Source: UBA10427 sp003500135
Lineage (GTDB): Bacteria; Bacteroidota; Bacteroidia; Cytophagales; Cyclobacteriaceae
NCBI GenBank assembly: GCA_963966275.1
Contig: CAWZYQ010000195.1
Span: forward strand, 1-5,681
Direction: 5' to 3'
DNA: 5,681 nucleotides
Shown: piece by piece, positions 1 through 5,656 of the stretch
Position numbering within the stretch: the stretch's first letter is position 1
How the letters are laid out: each line of letters opens with the position of its first letter
Made by a program: the position numbers and the translations under genes
The notes under the pieces: model-generated
What the model was told of the DNA's origin: nothing
The model's input: only the letters and a program-made list of their open reading frames with translations
The model's database searches: none

Positions 1-64
1 ATTAAAAAGCCTGTGCAGATAGTAGACATAGCGGTTACTCTCCATTCAATATTTCTAATGACGA

Positions 65-140
65 CTGACGATCCCGACAGTATCCTAATTGATCTGATAC
101 GACTTTAGGAGTCGTCAGATTTGATAAGTCTTTGAAAGAC
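65..140. repeat. Cluster of nested inverted repeats
   Basis: CTGACGA (65-71) pairs with TCGTCAG (112-118), TCCTAA (83-88) with TTAGGA (105-110), and ACGACT (99-104) with AGTCGT (110-115). A separate hairpin GTCTTT-G-AAAGAC occupies 128-140. Several of these pairings exclude one another. The cluster covers the untranslatable part of the dgkA remnant. No T-run follows on either strand, so it is not an obvious terminator, though it might still mark the end of the pnt transcript. Confidence 0.4.
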
Positions 141-175
141 AATGACTTCATTAGCTCATGATGCATTCGAGTAGA

Positions 176-196
176 GCCTGACGTTTACGGTCAGGC
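176..196. repeat. Hairpin GCCTGAC/GTCAGGC flanked by GTAGAGC direct repeats
   Basis: Seven-base arms GCCTGAC (176-182) and GTCAGGC (190-196) enclose a 7-base loop. An overlapping alternative hairpin, TACGG/CCGTA (186-190 with 196-200), competes with it. The whole is bordered by direct repeats GTAGAGC at 171-177 and 198-204. It lies within the decayed half of the dgkA-like gene, where the catalytic Glu would be encoded. No T-run follows, so it is not an intrinsic terminator. Confidence 0.45.
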
Positions 197-369
197 CGTA
201 GAGCGAAATTTTCAATCCTATGGAAAATTTCTGGTTGGAAATTATGGCGGCCATGATCGCCGTCGCTGCCGCCATAATTTGTACGCGGGCATTTGGTCCT
301 TTTGACAAATAAAGTATGCCTTCAAATGCATGTCGAAAGCTTTTCCAAAAGGAGTTCATACTTTGCTAT

Positions 370-1758
370 TTATGCATTTCCAACTTCAGCTTTAAGCTTA
401 TTTAAAGAGTCCTTTGCATCACCAAAAAGCATTTTGGTACGTTCGCCAAAGAAAAGCGGGTTTTGAATACCGGCATACCCGGTGTTCATACTTCGTTTCA
501 TTACAATTACAGTTCCTGCTCTTTCCACATCCAGGATAGGCATACCGTATATTGGGCTTCCGGGGTCTTCTTTAGCTGCAGGGTTTACCACGTCGTTGGC
601 GCCGATCACCAACACTACATCAGTGGTTGGGAATTCTTTATTGGCATCTTCCAGTTCGAGCAGTTTTGGATATGGCACATCGGCTTCTGCCAGCAATACA
701 TTCATATGTCCGGGCATACGACCGGCCACGGGGTGAATCGCGTATTTCACTTCCACGCCTTCACTTTCAAGCGCCTGTTCCAGTTCGTGGCAGGCATGTT
801 GTGCCTGTGCTACCGCCAGGCCATAGCCGGGTACGATCAATACCTTTCCGGAATATTTAAGTTGGATGGCCGTATCTGCCGCCTGCGCTTCTTTTACCAC
901 TTCTTCCCGCGAACTGCCCGAGCTGGCTGCCTTGGTGCCGAAACCGCCGATAATTACATTGAAAAGTGATCGGTTCATGGCTTCGCACATGAGTACGGTT
1001 AGGATAGTACCTGAAGCGCCTACCAAAATGCCACCAACCACCATCACCTGATTGCCATAGATCAAACCGGCCCCTGCGGCTGCGATTCCTGAAAGTGAGT
1101 TCAGCAATGATATTACCACTGGCATATCACCACCACCAATAGGGGTAACGAAAGTAACACCATATAGCAAAGTGATTGCGGTAAGAATAAGCACATAATT
1201 AAAATCCAGGCTGTCCTGCGACATCAGAAAGGCGCTGAAACCGATAATAGCCAATAACAAGACAAGGTTGACCACCTGAGGCGCTGGCAATACAAGGCTG
1301 TCGCGAAGTGAGCCGTTGAGTTTTCCAAAAGCAATCATACTACCGGTAAAAGCAATACCACCAATCACCATGGCGAAAATGATGGTCAGCGTTTCAGTAC
1401 TGGCCAGGGAAGTTTCCGGTGGAAGGTTTTTAAATTCCACCAGTGAAATAAATAATGAACAGGCGCCGCCCAGGCCGTTGAATAACGATACCATTTCGGG
1501 CATAGCCGTCATTTTTACTTTTTTGGCCGCTATAAAACCAATGATACTTCCCAGAATCAGTCCACCGATAATAAAACCGTAGTTGTTATTAGCGCCCTCA
1601 AAGGGGAATAATATGGTAACGACGATGGCCAGCCCCATGCCGATATAGGCGATGGTATTTCCTTTTTTCGCTGTATCCGGATGGCTCAAACGCTTGAGGC
1701 CCAGGATAAAGAGAATAATGCTTAATAAATATATTGTTGATATTGTTGGACTTTCCAC
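370..1758 (-). CDS. pntB: NAD(P)(+) transhydrogenase, beta subunit PntB
   Basis: PntB is the membrane subunit of proton-translocating transhydrogenase. It couples inward proton flow to hydride transfer from NADH to NADP+, making NADPH. The protein has 462 residues, the same as E. coli PntB. Residues 1 to about 270 hold roughly nine membrane helices, with family landmarks F-T-G-S-M-I-A-F-G-K-L (137-147), G-G-G-D-M-P-V-V (208-215) and C-E-A-M-N-R-S (258-264). Residues from about 300 form the cytoplasmic NADP-binding domain III: G-Y-G-L-A-V-A-Q-A-Q (311-320), H-P-V-A-G-R-M-P-G-H-M-N-V-L-L-A-E-A (342-359), G-A-N-D-V-V-N-P-A-A (386-395), K-R-S-M-N-T-G-Y-A-G-I-Q-N-P-L-F (421-436). The start is GTG at 1758-1756, 20 bases after the pntA2 stop. 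It places the N-terminus level with E. coli PntB, and there is no nearby in-frame ATG. No clear ribosome binding site is visible. Asn94 sits where E. coli has the proton-channel His91. Confidence 0.97.
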   Translation of the reverse strand: MESPTISTIYLLSIILFILGLKRLSHPDTAKKGNTIAYIGMGLAIVVTILFPFEGANNNYGFIIGGLILGSIIGFIAAKKVKMTAMPEMVSLFNGLGGACSLFISLVEFKNLPPETSLASTETLTIIFAMVIGGIAFTGSMIAFGKLNGSLRDSLVLPAPQVVNLVLLLAIIGFSAFLMSQDSLDFNYVLILTAITLLYGVTFVTPIGGGDMPVVISLLNSLSGIAAAGAGLIYGNQVMVVGGILVGASGTILTVLMCEAMNRSLFNVIIGGFGTKAASSGSSREEVVKEAQAADTAIQLKYSGKVLIVPGYGLAVAQAQHACHELEQALESEGVEVKYAIHPVAGRMPGHMNVLLAEADVPYPKLLELEDANKEFPTTDVVLVIGANDVVNPAAKEDPGSPIYGMPILDVERAGTVIVMKRSMNTGYAGIQNPLFFGERTKMLFGDAKDSLNKLKAEVGNA

Positions 1759-1778
1759 TTGACTAATCTTTAAGGGTC

Positions 1779-2090
1779 TTACTTTTTCTTTTTCTTGAAC
1801 ATTTCGAGCATACGGTCGGTCACTCCGAAACCACCTACCACATTGACCATGGCCAGGGTGATACCCAGAAAGCCAATGACCAGTGCGAAATAATCGGTGG
1901 GTTCTGCCTTTCGGATCAGAATAATCGCACCAATCACTACTACACCGCTAATCGCGTTAGCCCCCGACATAAGCGGGGTATGCAGCACGGTTGGCACTTT
2001 GGAAATCACCTCCATGCCCAGAAATATGGCGAAGGCCAGGATATAAATGCCCTGAATATTGTCGTATATGAATTGTAATAGTTCTTCCAT
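1779..2090 (-). CDS. pntA2: NAD(P)(+) transhydrogenase, alpha-2 subunit (PntA membrane part)
   Basis: This 103-residue protein is the separate membrane piece of the alpha subunit, as in the three-subunit transhydrogenases of Rhodospirillum rubrum and Thermus; in E. coli it is fused to the C-terminus of PntA. Three membrane helices are visible at about 15-32, 45-60 and 67-88. The conserved loop and helix start V-L-H-T-P-L-M-S-G-A-N-A-I-S-G spans 35-49. G-G-F-G-V-T-D-R-M-L-E-M-F (86-98) is the usual C-terminal signature, here followed by five lysines (99-103). His37 is the only histidine in the protein and is a candidate proton-channel residue. The start is ATG at 2090-2088, only 5 bases after the pntA1 stop, so the two are surely cotranscribed and probably translationally coupled. 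pntB follows 20 bases downstream. Often annotated as pntAB or 'PntA C-terminal domain'. Confidence 0.95.
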   Translation of the reverse strand: MEELLQFIYDNIQGIYILAFAIFLGMEVISKVPTVLHTPLMSGANAISGVVVIGAIILIRKAEPTDYFALVIGFLGITLAMVNVVGGFGVTDRMLEMFKKKKK

Positions 2091-2095
2091 TGTGC

Positions 2096-3199
2096 TTATT
2101 GTTTTTGATAAAGCAAATTGCCTTCTTTTACCATACAGCTCGATTTGACTATTTCATTTTCAAGATCAAGTTCGTATTCACCTTCTTTAAAAAACACCTT
2201 GGTATAGTTTTCGATGTTTTTGCTATACAACTGACTGGCGTGTTGCGGTACTTCCGAGGCCAGGTCAGAGTTGCCTATGATCACTACATTGTCATGTACA
2301 ATGGTTTTATTGTCTTCCGTCAGTTCGCAGTTGCCACCGGTAGAAGAAGCAAGGTCTACGATTACCGAACCCGGCTTCATCTCTTTTACCATTTCCTTAG
2401 TGACGAGTTTGGGAGCAGGTTTACCGCGCAACTGGGCAGTGGTAATGATCACGTCGGCTTTCACGCATTTTTCAAAGATCAGCTCTTTTTGCCGTTGCTT
2501 ATATTCTTCCGTTTGTTCCACGGCATATCCGCCGGCAGAAGCATCATCTTTGGCGCCTTCGACTTCCACGAATTTGGCGCCAAGGCTTTCCACTTCTTCC
2601 TTAGCCGCCAGACGAGTGTCAAAAGCTTCTACAACCGCGCCTAAACGTCGTGCGGTAGCAACAGCCTGTAGCCCCGCCACACCTGCGCCTATAACCAGAA
2701 CTTTGGCCGGAGGTATGGATCCAGCCGCTGTGGTGAGCATGGGGAAGTAACGGGCCAAATGGTCTGCAGCCATAATGACAGCTTTATATCCTGCGATTGA
2801 AGCCATGGAAGAGAGTACATCCATCGACTGGGCAATGGTAATTCGCGGGATCATGTCCAGGCTAAGTGCAGATAGTTCTTTATTGGCAATATCCTCAATC
2901 AGGTCCGTTTTGAAAAAGGGCTGATAGTTTGAAATGACCAGGCAGCCTTTCTTGATTTTTGAGGTTTCCTTGTCCTCCAGGGGCTTGATCACGATCAAAA
3001 TATCTCCATTAGACAGGATTTCTTCTCGTTTATGTCCTCTACCGCCTGCTTGTTGGTATTGGCCATCTGAAAAGTTGGATTGTTCCCCACATCCGTTTTC
3101 AAACAAGACTTCAAACTTCTGTTCAGTCCATTTTTTTACAAGATCCGGAACAATGGCCACCCTTTTATCAGATGTTTCCTTTAAAATTCCAATTTTCAT
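2096..3199 (-). CDS. pntA1: NAD(P)(+) transhydrogenase, alpha-1 subunit (NAD(H)-binding domain I)
   Basis: This soluble subunit binds NAD(H) and passes hydride to NADP+ on domain III of PntB. It belongs to the alanine dehydrogenase/PntA N-terminal superfamily. Numbering from the ATG at 3199 gives 367 residues, close to R. rubrum alpha-1. The start K-I-G-I-L-K-E-T is typical. The catalytic cluster R119, Q124, D127 and S130 lines up with R. rubrum Arg127, Gln132, Asp135 and Ser138. The Rossmann fingerprint G-A-G-V-A-G is at 171-176, followed by the adenosine-ribose-binding acid D194 in A-F-D-T-R. The mobile loop carries G-G-Y at about 223-225, and G-K-P-A-P is near 259-263. An in-frame TTG two codons upstream (3205) could also serve as start, but ATG matches the family N-terminus best. 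There is no Shine-Dalgarno sequence. It is the first gene of the pnt operon, divergent from the gene at 3368. It ends before the membrane helices, which are encoded by pntA2 next door. Confidence 0.96.
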   Translation of the reverse strand: MKIGILKETSDKRVAIVPDLVKKWTEQKFEVLFENGCGEQSNFSDGQYQQAGGRGHKREEILSNGDILIVIKPLEDKETSKIKKGCLVISNYQPFFKTDLIEDIANKELSALSLDMIPRITIAQSMDVLSSMASIAGYKAVIMAADHLARYFPMLTTAAGSIPPAKVLVIGAGVAGLQAVATARRLGAVVEAFDTRLAAKEEVESLGAKFVEVEGAKDDASAGGYAVEQTEEYKQRQKELIFEKCVKADVIITTAQLRGKPAPKLVTKEMVKEMKPGSVIVDLASSTGGNCELTEDNKTIVHDNVVIIGNSDLASEVPQHASQLYSKNIENYTKVFFKEGEYELDLENEIVKSSCMVKEGNLLYQKQ

Positions 3200-3220
3200 A
3201 TTCAATTTTCAGAATTTCGG

Positions 3221-3240
3221 GCGTTTATACGCGTTTTATC
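3221..3240. repeat. Imperfect 10-base tandem repeat in the pnt leader
   Basis: Two back-to-back 10-base units, GCGTTTATAC and GCGTTTTATC, differ at two positions and lie just upstream of pntA1. The first unit plus the start of the second also forms a short inverted repeat, GCGT-TTAT-ACGC (3221-3232). On the minus strand this includes a TATAAA that might act as a -10, but no convincing -35 goes with it. The repeat is seen directly. A regulatory role is only a possibility. Confidence 0.35.
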
Positions 3241-3247
3241 AGTTTTT

Positions 3248-3262
3248 TTGAAATGGTTTCAA
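3248..3262. promoter_or_regulatory. Inverted repeat TTGAAA-TGG-TTTCAA in the divergent control region
   Basis: A perfect 6-base inverted repeat with a 3-base spacer lies about 49 bases upstream of pntA1 and 105 bases upstream of the plus-strand gene at 3368. Its position in a divergent intergenic region and its operator-like size fit a dimeric regulator site controlling one or both genes. A short AT-rich dyad can also arise by chance, so confidence is low. Confidence 0.35.
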
Positions 3263-3293
3263 TATTAGCTATTCTGGCAATGAAATAAAAAAA

Positions 3294-3301
3294 TACTTTT
3301 G
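3294..3301 (+). promoter_or_regulatory. Possible Bacteroidota -7 element (TACTTTTG)
   Basis: TACTTTTG matches the Bacteroidota consensus TAnnTTTG exactly and sits 66 bases upstream of the ATG at 3368. This would give a leader of about 60 bases. The -33 partner, expected around 3270-3276, is only a weak TTCTGG. It is the best candidate for the promoter of the D-threonine aldolase-like gene. No equally good match was found for the pnt operon on the opposite strand. Confidence 0.4.
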
Positions 3302-3367
3302 AAATACTTGATCCCCTGATTGAAGTTAAAACCATAAATAATACTTTATTGCTGAAAACATTTTATC

Positions 3368-4456
3368 ATGAATAAACAACAATACCCGAACCTGGAGTTG
3401 AATGAGGCTATTTGCCGAAAAAATATTTCCAGAATGGTAAATAAGGCTAAGGGACATGGGTTAGTATTCAGGCCGCATTTTAAAACACATCAGTCTGCTG
3501 AAGTTGGAAACTGGTTTAAAGAAGAAGGGGTAAAGACCATTACGGTATCTTCGGTCGCCATGGCGCATTATTTTGCCGCTGTAGGATGGAAAGATATATT
3601 AGTGGCTTTCCCTGTACATCCGGCCCAAATTGGTCAGTTGAATGAGTTAGCCGAAAAAGTACAAATCAGCATTTTGGTCAGTTCGAAAGCGGCTACCACG
3701 TGGTTGGGGGCAATAAACAAAAGTGTCTTTTGTTATGTGGAGTTGGATTTCGGTTCTGATCGAACAGGTTTTGTTCCCGAGGCTATTGAAGATATTGATT
3801 ATGCAATCAATAGTATCATTTCAATGGGGCTTGAATTTAAAGGCTTTTACACGCATCCCGGCCATACCTATTCGGCAAAAGGGAAGGAAGAAGTGGAAAA
3901 AATTTATGGGGATATATATTTTAGGTATGAAAAGCTAATTAATGTATTAGATAATTTTTCAATTGATACTTTTATATGTGGTGATACGCCGGGGTCCAGT
4001 GTTATTGAAAACTTCGGGTCCATTACCGGTATTTCACCCGGAAATTTTGTGTTTTATGACGTAATGCAATTTCTAGCAGGATCTTGTCAACTGGAAAATA
4101 TAGCGGTAAACGTGAAATGCCCAGTGGTTTCCAAAAAGGGATCGAATGAAATTATAATTCATGGCGGGGCAGTTCATTTCTCCAAAGATTTTGTCAACCA
4201 TAATGGTAATCATGTATATGGTAGGGTTGTTGATCAGAGATCGCAGGATAACAAAAGTAAAGTATTATCGGGAACCTACCTGGCCAGGCTTTCCCAGGAG
4301 CACGGAGTGATCAGGTCGGACAATGAAGCCTGGTATGATTCGATAAAGGAAGGGGAATTTGTGCATATTTTACCAATACACAGTTGTCTTACTGCCAATT
4401 TATTTCCCCGGTACCAGTGTGGTGATCGGATTATTGATAAGATGCAATCTTTTTAA
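3368..4456 (+). CDS. D-threonine aldolase / D-serine dehydratase (DSD1) family PLP-dependent enzyme
   Basis: This 362-residue protein has a fold-type III (alanine racemase-like) PLP barrel and a C-terminal metal-binding beta domain, the usual length for the DSD1/D-threonine aldolase group. R-P-H-F-K-T-H (35-41) carries the PLP lysine, K39. E-L-D-F-G-S-D-R-T-G (125-134) corresponds to the family's E-x-D-x-G-x-x-R-x-G. Y-T-H-P-G-H (161-166) and G-D-T-P-G-S-S (205-211) are expected in PLP binding, the latter holding the phosphate. S-P-G-N-F-V-F-Y-D (223-231) is typical. Q-E-H-G (310-313) and P-I-H-S-C-L-T-A-N (336-344) are the C-terminal signature, with His338 and Cys340 as likely divalent metal ligands. 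All key residues look intact. Relatives cleave D-threonine-type beta-hydroxy amino acids or dehydrate D-serine; the substrate here cannot be told. The ATG at 3368 lacks a Shine-Dalgarno sequence. The gene stands alone, divergent from pnt, and its 3' end overlaps the monooxygenase gene by 26 bases tail to tail. Confidence 0.88.
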   Translation: MNKQQYPNLELNEAICRKNISRMVNKAKGHGLVFRPHFKTHQSAEVGNWFKEEGVKTITVSSVAMAHYFAAVGWKDILVAFPVHPAQIGQLNELAEKVQISILVSSKAATTWLGAINKSVFCYVELDFGSDRTGFVPEAIEDIDYAINSIISMGLEFKGFYTHPGHTYSAKGKEEVEKIYGDIYFRYEKLINVLDNFSIDTFICGDTPGSSVIENFGSITGISPGNFVFYDVMQFLAGSCQLENIAVNVKCPVVSKKGSNEIIIHGGAVHFSKDFVNHNGNHVYGRVVDQRSQDNKSKVLSGTYLARLSQEHGVIRSDNEAWYDSIKEGEFVHILPIHSCLTANLFPRYQCGDRIIDKMQSF

Positions 4457-5504
4457 TTCCCGATGACGGTGTGGCCTTATCCAGCCTGGGGTCCATTATA
4501 TAAAACCATAGGGGTGGCACGAGGGCCAGCAGCATCATACCCGGATATCCAGTCGGCATTTGTGGGGCGTCATCATGATATTTCAATATCTGATACTTAC
4601 GGCTTGCCTTGTAGTGGTGGTCGGAATGGCGCGATAGTTCAAATAGGAGCAATCGTCCCATCTGATGATCGGAGTTCCAGGAGTGATTGGGTTGAGGTCT
4701 TTCATAATAACCGCTTTTGGTTTTATTCCTGCTCAAACCATAATGCTCGATATAATTGACCGTTTCAAGTAAAAGGATACCAATAAATGCAGCGATAAGA
4801 AATGCGATAGTGGCAAAAGTTCCAAAAAACCACCATACGAGAATGACAAAACCCAGTTGGATCAATTGAAATCGCAACATTTCATTTTTAAAAGATAAAG
4901 CAGGGTTTTGTAGCTTTCGGAGCCTTTTAAATTCCAGTTTCCATGCGGAAATATAACTTTGCGTAATAGATCGATAGAAAAAAGCATAAACGTTTTCATA
5001 CTTTCTTGCCGATGCAGGATCTTCGGGGGTAGATACATTTTTGTGATGTCCGCGGTTGTGTTCAATAAAAAAATGCATATACATACTACTCAAAAGCAGT
5101 AACTGAGCGAACACCTGTTCATATTTCTTCGACCGGTGGCCAAGCTCGTGCGCCACATTAATGCCTAATACGCCACACATGAGCCCCATGGAAACCGTAT
5201 GGCCGATGGACGAAAGGTTCCAGTAACCGGGAAGAATATTCAGAAACCAAATTAAAAAGCCGAATTGGATAGGCAATATGGCATAAATGATGATGTCATA
5301 AGCTTTGTTGTCAAGGGCCTCCTGTTCTTCCAGTTCATTTAAATTATGGTGATTGGGTTTTAAAACAAGTTCCACCAGTGGAATAATACCAAACGCATAC
5401 ATCAGGGGAAAAAAGGTGGCCCAACCTTCCGAAAGGAACGAAACGGCCACCGTTAATGGCAAGGTTAAGACTGTGAGATATTTCAAGGGGAGCCATTTTT
5501 TCAT
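4431..5504 (-). CDS. alkB: Membrane alkane 1-monooxygenase (AlkB family, di-iron hydroxylase)
   Basis: This integral inner-membrane non-heme di-iron enzyme probably hydroxylates the terminal carbon of alkanes or similar alkyl chains, using O2 and electrons from rubredoxin. The AlkB histidine boxes are complete: H-E-L-G-H (119-123), H-N-R-G-H-H (149-154), and L-S-R-H-S-D-H-H (290-297), with N-H-S-W-N-S-D-H (273-280) before it. The family-specific N-Y-I-E-H-Y-G-L (250-257) separates it from desaturases. The ending A-P-Q-M-P-T-G-Y-P-G-M-M-L-L-A-L-V-P-P-L-W-F then M-D-P-R (313-340) is also AlkB-like. About six hydrophobic helices are visible, near 10-25, 29-47, 72-92, 102-117, 132-147 and 214-247 (a pair). 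At 357 residues it is shorter than Pseudomonas GPo1 AlkB (about 400) and has no fused rubredoxin. The start is ATG at 5504-5502 without a Shine-Dalgarno sequence. No rubredoxin or reductase gene is in the window. Natural substrate unknown; a fatty-acyl or other lipid hydroxylase role is possible. Confidence 0.9.
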   Translation of the reverse strand: MKKWLPLKYLTVLTLPLTVAVSFLSEGWATFFPLMYAFGIIPLVELVLKPNHHNLNELEEQEALDNKAYDIIIYAILPIQFGFLIWFLNILPGYWNLSSIGHTVSMGLMCGVLGINVAHELGHRSKKYEQVFAQLLLLSSMYMHFFIEHNRGHHKNVSTPEDPASARKYENVYAFFYRSITQSYISAWKLEFKRLRKLQNPALSFKNEMLRFQLIQLGFVILVWWFFGTFATIAFLIAAFIGILLLETVNYIEHYGLSRNKTKSGYYERPQPNHSWNSDHQMGRLLLFELSRHSDHHYKASRKYQILKYHDDAPQMPTGYPGMMLLALVPPLWFYIMDPRLDKATPSSGIKKIASYQ

Positions 5505-5582
5505 CTATATTGAGCGATTTAATTATTTTGATAATGCAAATTACGCAAAAACACTTATAAAGTAAATAACTCAAGTTTCTAG

Positions 5583-5600
5583 TATTCATTTTAATGAATA
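5583..5600. promoter_or_regulatory. 18-base operator-like palindrome upstream of alkB-like gene
   Basis: TATTCATT and AATGAATA form 8-base arms that match perfectly around a 2-base TT centre, 79-96 bases upstream of the monooxygenase ATG. The size and symmetry suit a dimeric helix-turn-helix regulator. It lies just downstream of a possible -7 element (5604-5610), so a bound protein could block initiation. The dyad is seen directly; the operator function is inferred. Confidence 0.45.
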
Positions 5601-5603
5601 TGC

Positions 5604-5632
5604 CAAACTACGGTTATTGTATAATTTACAAA
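5604..5632 (-). promoter_or_regulatory. Possible Bacteroidota-type promoter for the alkB-like gene
   Basis: On the minus strand TTTG (5632-5629) is followed after 18 bases by TAGTTTG (5610-5604). This resembles the Bacteroidota TTTG / TAnnTTTG pair, but the -7 box is one base short and the spacing is slightly tight. Transcription would start near 5595-5600, within the palindrome. The TTTG lies in the T-run of the upstream terminator. A tentative call. Confidence 0.28.
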
Positions 5633-5656
5633 AAAAAGCGGCGCAAGGGCCGCTTT
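5630..5656 (-). terminator. Intrinsic terminator of an off-window minus-strand gene
   Basis: AAAGCGGC (5635-5642) pairs perfectly with GCCGCTTT (5649-5656) around a 6-base loop. Read on the minus strand the GC-rich stem is followed by eight Ts (5637-5630), the classic Rho-independent form. It would end transcription coming from a gene to the right of the window, so the alkB-like gene is probably its own transcription unit. The opposite strand has only three Ts after the stem, so it points mainly leftward. The 25 bases to its right contain minus-strand stops in several frames, fitting a gene end at or beyond the edge. Confidence 0.8.

Larger units (their letters stand above)
1..359 (-). pseudogene. 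dgkA: Decayed diacylglycerol/undecaprenol kinase (DgkA family)
   Basis: The first 67 codons (359 down to 156) start like the small integral-membrane lipid kinase family PF01219, which phosphorylates diacylglycerol or undecaprenol: F-R-H-A-F-E-G-I near residue 8, N-A-R-V-Q near 23, then a hydrophobic helix to about residue 40. After that the family pattern fades in the same frame. The E-W pair before the second helix is missing. The catalytic E-x-x-N-(S/T)-A-I-E motif reads R-L-Y-S-N-A-S (61-67), followed at once by TGA (158-156). Reading on, a second stop TAA lies at 107-105. The frame is then open to the window edge, with an S-G-S-S-V-V-I stretch that may be the remnant of the family's A-A-G-A-V-L segment. 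Intact members are about 115-120 residues. The ATG follows the pntB stop by 10 bases, so the gene was probably the last of the pnt operon. The N-terminal assignment is solid. The extent to position 1 is inference, and assembly error is an alternative. Confidence 0.62.

Noticed and set aside
1..108. Plus-strand frame open from the left edge to TAG at 106-108, which could be the end of an off-window gene.
   Set aside because: Only 35 codons with no recognisable motif, and it is antisense to the weakly DgkA-like tail; coding cannot be supported.
35..166. A 43-codon minus-strand reading frame starting M-H-H-E-L-M-K-S and overlapping the dgkA remnant in another frame.
   Set aside because: It is short, resembles no family I recognise, has no ribosome binding site and lies in the hairpin-rich region; most likely chance or a shifted remnant.
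1..230. Insertion sequence end replacing the 3' half of dgkA.
   Set aside because: No transposase similarity or terminal inverted repeat is visible, and the DgkA-like pattern continues in the same frame to about codon 66, which favours decay over a clean insertion.
463..969. Long plus-strand open frame of 168 codons within pntB.
   Set aside because: It is the complement of a highly conserved pntB domain III; the translation is rich in His/Phe/Cys and looks like antisense noise.
2090..2644. Plus-strand open frame of 184 codons within pntA1.
   Set aside because: It is fully antisense to well-conserved pntA1, and its Phe-rich composition is typical of a shadow frame.
3197..3205. TTG at 3205 as the pntA1 start.
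   Set aside because: The ATG two codons later gives the family-typical M-K-I-G-I-L-K-E start; TTG would only add two residues.
4439..4454. AAGAT-GCA-ATCTT followed by Ts as a terminator for the PLP-enzyme gene.
   Set aside because: The 5-base stem is mostly A-T with a 3-base loop, too weak to support, and it lies within coding sequence of both genes.
5344..5589. Minus-strand 81-codon frame overlapping the start of the alkB-like gene.
   Set aside because: It overlaps the certain alkB N-terminus in a different frame and has no family features.
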